A stretch of DNA of 64,000 nucleotides from Bradyrhizobium sp. NP1 (GTDB lineage Bacteria > Pseudomonadota > Alphaproteobacteria > Rhizobiales > Xanthobacteraceae), in NCBI RefSeq assembly GCF_030378205.1, contig NZ_CP127385.1, forward strand, positions 6,550,001 to 6,614,000, given 5' to 3'. The number at the start of each line of letters is the position of its first letter. The first letter of the stretch is position 1. Of the stretch, positions 51,975 to 61,755 are shown in pieces. The notes under the pieces are model-generated. The model saw only the letters and a program-made list of their open reading frames with translations. It searched no databases and was not told the origin of the DNA. The position numbers and the translations under genes are program-made.

Positions 51975-53165
51975 TTAGGATGCAGCTCGCGGCGGCGCGA
52001 CCTGCAGGATGCTGGCCGCATCGCCATGGCGATGTGCGACGGCCTCGACCTGTACCCGCGCGCGGGTTTCGGACAGCTGGCCGAGCACCGTGGCACGCGG
52101 CACATAGGGGGCGGCCACGTTGGCGCCATAGCCTGCATTGAAGCCGGCGTAGTCGCGCCAATCGGTCAGCACGTTGTTGGTGCGCAGGATCGAGTCCACC
52201 GGAAAGCCTGCCGCATCCACCAGCGAGTGGACGCGCTCCCAGGCCGCCCGCGTCTGCTGTGCGACGTCACCTGCCGACTCCTGATCAAGACCGTGCTGTC
52301 CTCCGATGAAGAGAAGATCGCCGGCCAGCATCGCGGGGGCCGACACGCCGGCACGCAGCGGCGCGGACCTGGTCTCGATCGGACGGCCGCCGCCTTTGAC
52401 GGCGACCGTCTCGATGGTCAGGCGCCAGTCCGCAGCAGCGAGCGGCGCCCCGACGAAGGTACAGGCAGGCAGCCGATCGCCGAAGAAGCGCCGAAGCTCT
52501 TCATCGACCACCGCTCGTTCGCGGAGATCGGCAAGCGTCAGGTGCAGGCTGCAAACATCGGCGGGCTTGAGATCTGCCGCAGCGAGCATCGCGGCGAGAT
52601 TGCGCAGCGTAGCGACCGCCTGTTGCCTGCCGTCGTGCGAACCGACCTGGCCATCGATGTCGATCGGGCGCGCGGTCGCATAGTGGACACCGTCGCAGAG
52701 CACCCCGCCGCCGGCTTCACCTGGAACTGATGCCTGTCCCGGCGCCTGCAACGCCCGCGCATCGCCATCAATGACGGCGACCGCGTCGAGCTCGATCGCT
52801 GCCTGCGGCAGCGGAAAATCCCACGATCCGACCACGCTATGCGCGATCTTTATGCCGGCGAAGCGCGCTGCAAACGCCCGGGCATAGATCGCGACGTCGC
52901 GCGGAAACGCAATGTAGGTTTTCACCCGCACGAGGTCCGCAAGCTCCGCCCCCATCAGGGACAGCGTGGTTGCGAGATTGTCGAACATCCGCTCCACCTG
53001 CGCGGCCATGTCGATCCGGCCGACTTGGTCGCCTGCCAGCCGCAAATCCGGAAACACGCCGGCGACCGCGCCAACATGAACCAGGCTTCCGACACGGGCG
53101 GCGTGCGAGAAGTGCGCGATCGGCCGCATCAGGCGGTCAGTGAGGATGATATTCTTGCGCGACAT
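51975..53165 (-). CDS. Three-domain RidA/YjgF fusion protein
   Basis: 396 residues from ATG 53165 (GGAG 7 nt before). Three RidA-like domains in one chain: about 15-140 (FSHAARVGSLVHVGAVAG ... AAQVERMFDNLATTLSLMG ... IELDAVAVID), 150-265 (VHYATARPIDIDGQVG ... AVATLRNLAAMLAAADLKPADV ... LTIETVAVKG) and 278-385 (LLFIGGQHGLDQ ... QQTRAAWERVHSLVDAAG ... VQVEAVAHR). The Arg that binds the substrate carboxylate in RidA lies in a PARS/PRAT-type motif; only domain 3 has it (PRATV), while domains 1 and 2 read HSVVG and ACTFVG. RidA proteins hydrolyse imines and enamines and form trimers. In the TRAP operon. Confidence 0.88.
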   Translation of the reverse strand: MSRKNIILTDRLMRPIAHFSHAARVGSLVHVGAVAGVFPDLRLAGDQVGRIDMAAQVERMFDNLATTLSLMGAELADLVRVKTYIAFPRDVAIYARAFAARFAGIKIAHSVVGSWDFPLPQAAIELDAVAVIDGDARALQAPGQASVPGEAGGGVLCDGVHYATARPIDIDGQVGSHDGRQQAVATLRNLAAMLAAADLKPADVCSLHLTLADLRERAVVDEELRRFFGDRLPACTFVGAPLAAADWRLTIETVAVKGGGRPIETRSAPLRAGVSAPAMLAGDLLFIGGQHGLDQESAGDVAQQTRAAWERVHSLVDAAGFPVDSILRTNNVLTDWRDYAGFNAGYGANVAAPYVPRATVLGQLSETRARVQVEAVAHRHGDAASILQVAPPRAAS

Positions 53166-53206
53166 TGGATCGCTCCGGCTGGCGTGGCCCAAGGCTGAGA
53201 TAAGGC

Positions 53207-53968
53207 TCAGATCACGAGTTCGCAGCCGACGCCGCGAACATCCATCTCGTAGTCCAGGTCAACGACGGGCGGCCGCGCGAAATGCCAGCTCAGGCCGCTC
53301 CGGCTGGCGCCGCGCGCGACGATCTCGGTTTCGAGGAACGGGTGAATGTCGTAGACGGTGTAGAGATGCGTGCCTGTCGTGTCGGCCCATCCCGCACCGA
53401 GCGCCGTCATGCGGCGTTCCATCTCGCCAAGCACCCAGCGCGCTTTCGCGGTCAATCCTTCCGCCGATCGATCGCCGACACGGATGGCGTGGTCGCGATA
53501 ATTGCCGCGGCCCTCGGGCGCCTCGCCGCTGCCGGCCACCACGAAGCCTCCCGGGCCACTGGCCAGTTTCGGCCGCGTATAGCAGAAGGCGTAAAGGCTC
53601 ACTTCGCCGGGCGGCGCCACCTTCGGGCAGACATTGGTCCGTGCCACGGGATTGACGCCGTCGCGGATCAGGCCCCAGCGGTCGAGCAAACCCACATATT
53701 GCCGGTTGAACGCGGCGAACCCGTCCTCGGCGAATGGCGCAGGCGAGCGAAGCTCGCAGGCGCAGAACGAGGCCGGCGAGCGCCGCTCCGTTGCGAGATG
53801 CGCCTCGACCACGGGGATCGCCTGCGCCAGCGGAAGGGGTTCGCGCAGCCGAACGCGCACAATTTCGAAACCATCATCCGCGCGCACGCCGGCGGAATAC
53901 TGGAATACGCCGGGGATGAAGTTATAGCCGCCGGGAGCAAATGAAACGAGATCAGTCATCATATCCAT
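53207..53968 (-). CDS. Conserved protein, possibly CnbZ-type deaminase
   Basis: 253 residues, cytoplasmic by appearance. I recognise the family pattern but not a tested function: GGYNFIPGVFQYSAGVRADDGFEIVRVRL, FCACELRSPAPFAEDGFAAFNRQYVGLLDRWGLIRDGVNPVARTNVCPKVAPP, and YAFCYTRPKLASGPGGFVVAGSGE. It looks like proteins annotated as 2-amino-5-chloromuconate deaminase (CnbZ); from memory and with low certainty. The gene lies between dctP and the RidA fusion in the TRAP operon. Two deaminase-like proteins side by side suggest removal of nitrogen from the imported compound. Confidence 0.6.
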   Translation of the reverse strand: MDMMTDLVSFAPGGYNFIPGVFQYSAGVRADDGFEIVRVRLREPLPLAQAIPVVEAHLATERRSPASFCACELRSPAPFAEDGFAAFNRQYVGLLDRWGLIRDGVNPVARTNVCPKVAPPGEVSLYAFCYTRPKLASGPGGFVVAGSGEAPEGRGNYRDHAIRVGDRSAEGLTAKARWVLGEMERRMTALGAGWADTTGTHLYTVYDIHPFLETEIVARGASRSGLSWHFARPPVVDLDYEMDVRGVGCELVI

Positions 53969-54014
53969 CGAAGGTTGACAGGAACGCCTTGGGCCGGAGA
54001 GCGGCCCGGAAGCA

Positions 54015-55046
54015 TCAGGAGGATTGGATGGTCTTGATCAGCTCGGCCGCGCCTGGCGTTGCCTTGCCGAATTCTTCCCAGACCGGCCGCATCGCCTCGA
54101 CCCACTTGTCGCGGTCGGAAAGCTCGACGAAGGTCATGCCGTTCTTCTTGGCCTCCTCGCGGGCGCTTGCCGTGCGATCCTCGAACACCTTGCGCTCGAT
54201 TACCGCGGCTTCCCGCGCCGTGTCGCTCAGCACGGCCTGGAAGTCCGCCGGCAGGCTTTCGAAGAAGGCCTTCGACATGATCACCGGGCGTGGCTCGACC
54301 ACATAGCTCGACCAGGTGAAGAATTTCACGACCTCGTAGAATTTGGCGAGCGTCACGGTCAGCAGATCGTTGGCGGTGCCATCCACGGTGCCTTGCTGGA
54401 GCGCCGTGTATATCTCCGGATAAGGCAGCGGCGTCGGCACGGCGCCGAGCGCACGAAAGCCGTCGATGACCGCGCGGTTCTGGATGACGCGCATCTTGAC
54501 GCCCTTGAAATCTGCAAGGCTCTGGATCGGCGCCTTGCGCGTCTGGAAATGCTGGTCGCCGGCGCTGAAATAGGCGAGAACCTTGAATCCCTTGCTCGCC
54601 GCCTGCTCTCCGATTTTTACGCCGAGCGCGCCGTCCGCGAGGCTGTACATCTGCGCCATGTCGCGGATCAGGAACGGCAGCTCGACGACGTTGTAGGCAG
54701 GCACGAAGCCGGCCCAGGCGCCGGCCCCCACGCCGATATGGATCGCGCCGGCGAGGATACCCTCGTTGATGGTGCGCTCATCGCCGAGCTGGGCGGTGTG
54801 ATAGATCTGGAAATCGACGTCGCCGCCGGTGCGGCTCTCGATCGCGTTCTTCCAGGAACGGAAGCCGTCGACATAGGGAAAGTTCTCGGGCGTGATCGTC
54901 GCCGCCTTCAGCGTGATCTTTTTCGGCAGCTTGATGATGGCGGGCTGAGCCGGCGCTCCGCGCGACACCAGCAGCGATGCCGCTCCGAGGACGGACAGAT
55001 TGAGAAACCGGCGGCGACGGCGGTCGAATGGCTTGCGTCTGGTCAT
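54015..55046 (-). CDS. dctP: TRAP transporter substrate-binding protein
   Basis: 343 residues. An Arg-rich start and hydrophobic stretch (RRRRRFLNLSVLGAASLLVSRGAPA) form a signal peptide, possibly twin-arginine. DctP-family features: YHTAQLGDERTINEGILAGAIHIGVGAGAWAGFVPAYNVVELPFLIRD, ALGAVPTPLPYPEIYTALQQGTVDGTANDL with the Arg before it (MRVIQNRAVIDGFRALG) that holds the ligand carboxylate. It binds an organic acid in the periplasm for the DctQM membrane proteins. GGAG precedes the ATG. Confidence 0.94.
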   Translation of the reverse strand: MTRRKPFDRRRRRFLNLSVLGAASLLVSRGAPAQPAIIKLPKKITLKAATITPENFPYVDGFRSWKNAIESRTGGDVDFQIYHTAQLGDERTINEGILAGAIHIGVGAGAWAGFVPAYNVVELPFLIRDMAQMYSLADGALGVKIGEQAASKGFKVLAYFSAGDQHFQTRKAPIQSLADFKGVKMRVIQNRAVIDGFRALGAVPTPLPYPEIYTALQQGTVDGTANDLLTVTLAKFYEVVKFFTWSSYVVEPRPVIMSKAFFESLPADFQAVLSDTAREAAVIERKVFEDRTASAREEAKKNGMTFVELSDRDKWVEAMRPVWEEFGKATPGAAELIKTIQSS

Positions 55047-55068
55047 GGGGCAATACTCCAGCCTTTCA

Positions 55069-56349
55069 TCAACCGAACACCAGTCGCGGCACGACCAGCG
55101 TCAGCCAGGGGAAGATCATCAGGATGAGGATGCCGAGCGCGAGCACCACGGTGTATGGCAGCATGGCGCGGAAGGTCTGATCCGCGGTCAGGCCGGCGAA
55201 CGAGCTCGCGATGAACAGGCCGATGCCGACCGGCGGAAGGAACAGGCCAAGACCGGTGGCGGCGACCACGACGATCGAATAGTGCAGCGGATCGATATGG
55301 AATTTGATCGCGATCGGCAGGAAGATCGGCAGGCAGATGATGATCGCGGGCAACCCCTCGAGCACCGCCGCGAGCACGGTGAACACCGCTATGCTGAGCA
55401 CGTAGAAGATGAGCGGCGAGGACGAGAGCGCCAGCATCAGCGCCGCCAGCTTGGTCGGCACCTGCTCATACGCCAGAATCCAGGAAAAGCTCGAAGCCGC
55501 CCCCACCATGAAGATGACGACGCCGCTGGTGACCGCGCTGTCGATGAAAATCTTCGGGAGCTGGCTCGGCTTGATCTCCTTGTAGACGAAGACGCCGACC
55601 ACGAAGGCGTAGACGACGGCAAGGACCGCGGCTTCCGTCGGATCGGCAATGCCGGTCAGGATGGCGCCGAAGATGATGACCGGCATCATCAGCGGCACCA
55701 GAGCGCGCACCAGGGCACGGCCCCGCTCCTTCCAGCTCGCCCGTATGTCGCCGCCAATGCCGTCGCGTCGCGCCTGGACGTAGATCAGGGCCATCAGCGC
55801 AATGGCCAGCACCGCCGCCGGCACGAAGCCGGCGAGAAACAGCGCGCCGACCGAAAGCCCGGCGATCTGCGCGATCACCACCATGATCAGGCAAGGCGGG
55901 ATCAGGATTCCCATCGCGGAAGACGCCGACACGATGGCAACCGCACGGTCAGGCTTGAAGCCGATCCGCACCAGCGAGGGGATCATCAATGCGCCGATCG
56001 CCGAGACGTCCGCCACCGTCGATCCGGAAATGCCCGAAAACAGCATTTCCGCGACCACCACCGCCATGCCGAGGCCACCGCGAATATGACCGACCAGCGT
56101 GCGCGCCAGCTCCACCAGCCGCGCCGAGATGCCGCCCGTCTCCATTAGGGCGCCGGCGAGGATGAACAGGGGAATGGCGAGCAGGACGAAGGAGTCCGCG
56201 CCCGCAACGATCCGCTGCGGCACGATCAAGAGCGGCGCGGCATCGGCAATGATCAGGCCGATGGTCGCGGAGACGCCGATGGCGAAAGCGACCGGCGCCG
56301 TCAGCAACAGCATGACGACGAATGTCGCGATCATGACCGTCACCGCCAT
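55069..56349 (-). CDS. dctM: TRAP transporter large permease
   Basis: 426 residues, about 12 helices. DctM features: LLIVPQRIVAGADSFVLLAIPLFILAGALMETGGISARLVELARTLVGHIRGGLGMAVVVAEMLFSGISGSTVADVSAIGALMIPSLVRIGF, and FLPPVGIGLFIASSFAGL. Starts 10 bp inside the end of dctQ. The sodium-coupled channel of the importer. Confidence 0.95.
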   Translation of the reverse strand: MAVTVMIATFVVMLLLTAPVAFAIGVSATIGLIIADAAPLLIVPQRIVAGADSFVLLAIPLFILAGALMETGGISARLVELARTLVGHIRGGLGMAVVVAEMLFSGISGSTVADVSAIGALMIPSLVRIGFKPDRAVAIVSASSAMGILIPPCLIMVVIAQIAGLSVGALFLAGFVPAAVLAIALMALIYVQARRDGIGGDIRASWKERGRALVRALVPLMMPVIIFGAILTGIADPTEAAVLAVVYAFVVGVFVYKEIKPSQLPKIFIDSAVTSGVVIFMVGAASSFSWILAYEQVPTKLAALMLALSSSPLIFYVLSIAVFTVLAAVLEGLPAIIICLPIFLPIAIKFHIDPLHYSIVVVAATGLGLFLPPVGIGLFIASSFAGLTADQTFRAMLPYTVVLALGILILMIFPWLTLVVPRLVFG

Positions 56350-56885
56350 CGGTCGACACCTTCATCGCTTCGATCGCCACGGGAATGCACTGTGTCAGGA
56401 GCCGCGCCATGTCCCCCCGGCAGCGGCAATGGCCGCCCGCGAATCGTGTTCAGGAAATGCTCGGCGGCAAAAATGAACATCAGCGCACCGCTCACCGGCA
56501 CGATCGCGTAGAGATAGCCCATGCTCCATTCCATGGTCGGCGAGGTCTGAAACCAGCTCACCTGGGCGATGGCGATGCCGTAGCGGACGAGGACCACCGA
56601 CATCGCGAGGACGGTCGCGATGGAAAAAAGCTGGACCGCGATCTGCCATCGCTGCGGAATCCACTTCGCCGCGACCAGAAGCTGAAAATGTCCCCACTGC
56701 CTGACGGCCACGGTGGCAGCGACGAAAGTCATGCCGATCAGCAGAAACCGCGCCGCCTCCTCGGTCCATCCGAGGCCGACATGAAGGAAGTAGCGCGCAA
56801 CCACATTGGCCAGGACGATCAGGACGATCGCCAGCAGCATCAGGGCGGCGATCCCCTGCAGGACCAGCGCGAGCCAACGGGTCAA
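56340..56885 (-). CDS. dctQ: TRAP transporter small permease
   Basis: 181 residues from TTG 56885, AAGGAG 7 nt upstream; the open frame extends to 57005 but upstream of this it would cover the regulatory element. Four helices: WLALVLQGIAALMLLAIVLIVLANVVARYF, GWTEEAARFLLIGMTFVAATVAV with the EEA typical of DctQ, and two more, then a soluble tail. First gene of the operon dctQMP, CnbZ-like, RidA fusion, SDR. Confidence 0.9.
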   Translation of the reverse strand: MTRWLALVLQGIAALMLLAIVLIVLANVVARYFLHVGLGWTEEAARFLLIGMTFVAATVAVRQWGHFQLLVAAKWIPQRWQIAVQLFSIATVLAMSVVLVRYGIAIAQVSWFQTSPTMEWSMGYLYAIVPVSGALMFIFAAEHFLNTIRGRPLPLPGGHGAAPDTVHSRGDRSDEGVDRWR

Positions 56886-56961
56886 TTGAATACTCCTTCG
56901 CGGGCACTGCTCGGTGGCAGCGCCCGGCTGCGCGCCAACGTGGACGGCACTCCCTCGCCCA

Positions 56962-57003
56962 ACAAGATCAATTTTGGCGTCGCGTCGTTGCCGCGAGAGC
57001 AAC
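56962..57003. promoter_or_regulatory. Two-part regulatory element upstream of the TRAP operon
   Basis: ACAAGATCAAT at 56962-56972 and GTTGCC-GCGAG-AGCAAC at 56987-57003 (one mismatch in the arm), start to start 25 bp, as before the first liv operon. It lies between dctQ (77 bp away) and the divergent second liv operon (195 bp away). Confidence 0.75.
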
Positions 57004-57197
57004 ACTGCCGTACCTTACTGGTCGCCAGGGAGGCTAGGCTACCGGCTGAAAGAGACCCGCCTGTGCGACAGGGCTGACCGGCCGCAGCGAGTGTTCTAAT
57101 TTTCAGGCCGACGATGTCTAAATTCAGCTCTTTACTCGTGCCGGGGCCGCGTCATCCTGAACCGGTACTTTCCTCTGGGGACCCAAGGACATTTCCA

Positions 57198-58406
57198 ATG
57201 GCTGTTGCTTCCGCGATGTTCGGGCGCGCCGTGCGCGTTGCCCTGTTGTGTTCGCTGGTCTGGGGTACGGCCGCCGCCGCCGAAGACGTGATCAAGTTCG
57301 GCGCGCCGCTGCCGCTGACAGGCCCGCTCGCGCCGGAGGCCATCAAGCAGCAGCAGGGCTACGACCTGTGGGCCGAGCAGGCGAACAAGGCAGGCGGCAT
57401 CCAGGTCGCTGGCAAGCGCTACAAGATCGAGATCGTCTACGCGGACTACCAGTCCAACACGCCGCGGGCGGTCCAGGCCACCGAACAGATGATCTCGCAG
57501 GACAATGTGAACTTCATGTTCGGCGCGTTCGGCTCAGGCGCGGCGAAAGCAGCCAGCACGGTGTCGGAAAAATACAAGGTGCCGACGATCGCGGCGACCG
57601 CCTCGTCGGCCCAGGTCTACGATCAGGGCTACAAATACCTGTTCGGCACCTTCACGCCGAACGACACGCTGACCACGCCATTGACGCAGATCGTCAAGGC
57701 CAATGCGGCGGCGGTCAAGCGGGTCGCGATCCTGGCGCGCAACGACCTGTTCCCGCTTGCCATCGCGCAGGAGATGGAGAAGTCGGCCAAGGCGAACGGA
57801 ATCGAGGTGGTCTATTTCGAGAAATACGCCATCGGGACGCTCGATCACGCGGCGGCGCTGTCGCAGATCAAGGCTCTGGCGCCGCAATGGATCTTCGTCA
57901 CCGGCTACATCAACGATCTGTTGCTGGTGCGTAAGCAGATGACTGATCAGCAGATCAAGGCCGACGTCGTCTCGATGATCGCGGGTCCTGCCTACCAGGA
58001 GTTCATCGATGCGGCCGGCGCGAGCGCCGAAAACGTCACTAGCGCGGCGTGGTGGCATCCGGCCGAAAACTACGCCGGCAAGGACATTTTCGGAACCACC
58101 GCCAATTATGTGAAGCTGTTCCGGGCGAAGTACAGTTCCGAGCCGGACTACGCGCAGGCTTCCGCTTCCGTATCGGGTGCGCTGTTCCAGATGGCGATCG
58201 AACGCGCCGGCTCGCTCGACCGCGACAAGGTCCGCGACGAGCTCGCCAGGCTCGACGAGGTCACCTTCTACGGACCCGTCAAGTTCGGGCCGACCGGCCA
58301 GATCACCTCGCTCGAACCACCGGTGTTCCAGATCCAGCAGGGCAAGCCGGTGGTGCTGTTCCCGCAGCAGATCCGGCAGGGCGATTTCAGGCTCGGCGTG
58401 AACTGA
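57198..58406 (+). CDS. Branched-chain amino acid-type ABC substrate-binding protein
   Basis: 402 residues from ATG 57198 (AAGGA nearby); the upstream extension to 57114 lacks a signal. Signal peptide at 1-27 (ending AAAAED). Binding type I fold: IKFGAPLPLTGPLAPEAIKQQQGYDLWAEQANKAGGIQVAGKRYKIEIVYADYQSN, FMFGAFGSGAAKAASTVSEKYKVPTIAATASS, ALFQMAIERAGSLDRDKVRDELARL. First gene of the second liv operon. Ligand not inferred; only distantly similar to the first liv receptor. Confidence 0.92.
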   Translation: MAVASAMFGRAVRVALLCSLVWGTAAAAEDVIKFGAPLPLTGPLAPEAIKQQQGYDLWAEQANKAGGIQVAGKRYKIEIVYADYQSNTPRAVQATEQMISQDNVNFMFGAFGSGAAKAASTVSEKYKVPTIAATASSAQVYDQGYKYLFGTFTPNDTLTTPLTQIVKANAAAVKRVAILARNDLFPLAIAQEMEKSAKANGIEVVYFEKYAIGTLDHAAALSQIKALAPQWIFVTGYINDLLLVRKQMTDQQIKADVVSMIAGPAYQEFIDAAGASAENVTSAAWWHPAENYAGKDIFGTTANYVKLFRAKYSSEPDYAQASASVSGALFQMAIERAGSLDRDKVRDELARLDEVTFYGPVKFGPTGQITSLEPPVFQIQQGKPVVLFPQQIRQGDFRLGVN

Positions 58407-58422
58407 CCGGCAAAGCCGCCCG

Positions 58423-59289
58423 ATGCTCGCGCTCCAGGTCCTCGTCAACGCGATCGTGCTGGGCGCGCTCTACGCCTGCATCGCGATCGGCTTTTCGCTG
58501 GTCTGGGGCGTCCTCAACGTCATCAACCTGATCCACGGCTCGCTGATCGTGCTCGGCGCCTACCTTGCCTGGCTGGCGTATCAGCTCGCCGGCATCCCGC
58601 CCTGGTATGCACTGCTGATCGCGGCGCCGCTGTTTTTCGTGCTCGGCTATCTCATCCAGCGCATCATCCTCAACCGGGTGATCACGGCGCCGGTGCTGGT
58701 GACGCTGACCCTGACGTTCGGGCTCGACCTGATCCTGAACAACGCGATGATCTATTTCTTCAAGGCGGATTACCGCAAGCTGACGCTGATGCCGCCGCCG
58801 GGCTCGCTGTCGATCATGGGCGTCGTGGTCCCCGTAGACCGGCTGATTGCCACCGCCGCGGCGCTGGCGCTGACCGCGGCGCTCTACCTGATCATGCGGC
58901 GCTCGCGTATCGGCCGCGCCATCGTCGCGGTGCGGCTCGACCGCGACGCGGCCGTGCTGATGGGAGTGAATGTCCAATCCATCTATGCGATCGCCTTCGG
59001 GCTGGGCGCAGTGCTCGCCGGCTGCGCCGGCGTGCTGATGGCGATGATCTTCCCGATCTCGGCACTGACCTCGTCGGCCTATCTCGGCAAGGCCTTTGTC
59101 GTCTGCGTGCTGGGCGGGCTCGGCAGCGTTTCCGGCGCGCTGGCCGGCGGCCTCCTGCTCGCGCTGATCGAGAGCGCGGGCACGGCAGCCTTCGGTCCGG
59201 CGCACGCCACCACCCTCTCTTTCGCCCTGCTCATCCTGTTCCTGATCGTCAGACCGCAGGGCCTGGTCGGGCGAAAGGGTTTTGAATGA
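58423..59289 (+). CDS. livH: Branched-chain amino acid-type ABC transporter permease
   Basis: 288 residues, about eight helices. Typical LivH sequence: [82 protein letters not shown], and [22 protein letters not shown]. 16 bp after the receptor gene; stop overlaps livM as ATGA. Confidence 0.94.
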   Translation: MLALQVLVNAIVLGALYACIAIGFSLVWGVLNVINLIHGSLIVLGAYLAWLAYQLAGIPPWYALLIAAPLFFVLGYLIQRIILNRVITAPVLVTLTLTFGLDLILNNAMIYFFKADYRKLTLMPPPGSLSIMGVVVPVDRLIATAAALALTAALYLIMRRSRIGRAIVAVRLDRDAAVLMGVNVQSIYAIAFGLGAVLAGCAGVLMAMIFPISALTSSAYLGKAFVVCVLGGLGSVSGALAGGLLLALIESAGTAAFGPAHATTLSFALLILFLIVRPQGLVGRKGFE

Positions 59290-60222
59290 AGCGAAACGAC
59301 CGTATCGCCACCGCGGCGATCGCCGGCCTGGTGCTCGCGCTGGCACTGCTGCCCCTGGTCGGGGGGCCCTACGCCCTGCGCCTCGGCACCATCGCTGGCC
59401 TCTACGCGGTGCTGGCCTTGTCCTGGACCATTGTCGGCGGCTTCGCCGGCTATCCTTCCTTCGCAACGGCGGCCTTTTTCGGCTTTGGCGCCTATGCTGC
59501 CGGCGTCCTGCTCGGCAAAGGCGTTCCGTTTGCCGCTGCCGTCCTTGCCGCCGTGCTCCTCGCGTTCGTCGTTGCCGCCCTGCTCGGCGCCGTGCTGCTG
59601 CGCTTGCGCGGACACTATTTCGCCATCGCAAGCCTGTCGCTGGTCGAGGTCTTTCGCGAAGCCGTGAACAACGCCACCGACCTGACCGGCGGCGGAATGG
59701 GTCTCAACATTCCGCTCGCGGCTGGCAGCGGCGTCATGCAGGAATCCATTTTCTTCTTTTACGCCATGTGGGCGCTGCTGGTGCTGACCGCGGCGGTCAC
59801 CGTCGCGGTCGCCTCCTCCAAGCTGGGTTTCGGGCTCTCCTGCATCCGCCAGAACGAAACCGCCGCGAGCATGATCGGCCTGAACACCACGCTGTACAAG
59901 AGCATCGCCTTCGGGCTCTCGGCCGGCGGCGTGGCGGCGGCAGGCGGCATCTACGCCGCCTGGGTGCACTATATCGACCCGTCCGACGCCTTCGACATCC
60001 TCTATTCCGTCAAGCCGATCGTCATGGCCCTGATCGGCGGCCTCGGCTCGCCGCTTGGCGCGCTCGCCGGCGCCTTCATCTATCTCGGGCTCGAGGAGAC
60101 GGTGTGGCGCAATTTCATCCAGATCCACAGCGGTCTGCTTGGCGTTCTGATCGTCGCATTGCTGTTGTTCCTGCCGCGCGGAATGGTGTCGCTCGCCGCG
60201 CATCCCCTCTGGAGGGCGCGGC

Positions 60223-60230
<8 letters not shown>
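59286..60230 (+). CDS. livM: Branched-chain amino acid-type ABC transporter permease
   Basis: 314 residues, about nine helices. LivM pattern: [70 protein letters not shown], and [24 protein letters not shown]. Stop overlaps livG by 8 bp. Confidence 0.94.
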
Positions 60231-60980
<750 letters not shown>

Positions 60981-60984
<4 letters not shown>

Positions 60985-61709
60985 CCGCGCCTTTCGACCT
61001 GGAACTGCGCGGTGTCTGCGCCGGCTATGGCGAGATCCAGGTCCTCTGGGGCGTCGACCTTGTCGTGCGCGCGGGCGAGATCACCGCCCTGATCGGATCG
61101 AACGGCGCCGGCAAGAGCACGCTGATGCGCGCCTTGTCCGGTCTCATCCCGATCCGCGATGGCACCTGCCGCTGGGGCGAGCAGGACCTGACGCGATGCG
61201 ACGCTGCCGCGATCATCGCAAGCGGCATCATCCATGTCCCCGAAGGCCGACGCCTGTTCGGCGCGATGTCGGTCGAGGACAACCTGCTGATGGGAGCCTA
61301 TGCGCGGCGACCGAACCGCGCCAAACTGACGGCCAGCCTCGACCACGTCTATGCCACCTTCCCAAAACTGGCCGAGCGGCGCAGGCAGGCCGCCGCGACA
61401 CTGTCGGGCGGCGAGCAGCAGATGTGCGCGATCGGCCGGGGCATGATGGGCGCGCCGCGGCTTCTGATGATCGACGAATTGTCGCTCGGGCTCTCGCCGC
61501 TCCTGGTCGAGCAGCTGGTCGAGGCACTGCGCCGCCTGAACGCGGAAGGCATGTCGATCCTGCTGGTGGAGCAGGACGTGATCACCGCGCTCGAACTCTG
61601 CCACGCCGCCTACATCATGGACATGGGCCGCATCACCCGGTCCGGCCGACCTGACGAACTGCTCGCAGACCCGACTATCCGCGACGCCTATCTCGGCGTG
61701 ATCGACTGA
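60981..61709 (+). CDS. livF: Branched-chain amino acid-type ABC transporter ATP-binding protein
   Basis: 242 residues from ATG 60981; upstream open frame lies in livG. Walker A GSNGAGKST, LivF-type GIIHVPEGRRLFGAMSVEDNLLMGAY, signature LSGGEQQM, Walker B LLMIDELSLGLSP (Leu in place of Pro). Last gene of the second liv operon, convergent with hutU, 46 bp apart. Confidence 0.94.
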
Positions 61710-61755
61710 CCCGCACGAAGCCAAGGAAGCGGCACGGGAGATTGGCGGTCGGCCG

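Noticed and set aside
56885..57005. Upstream extension of DctQ
   Set aside because: It would cross the two-part regulatory element; TTG 56885 has AAGGAG at a good distance and starts right at the first helix.
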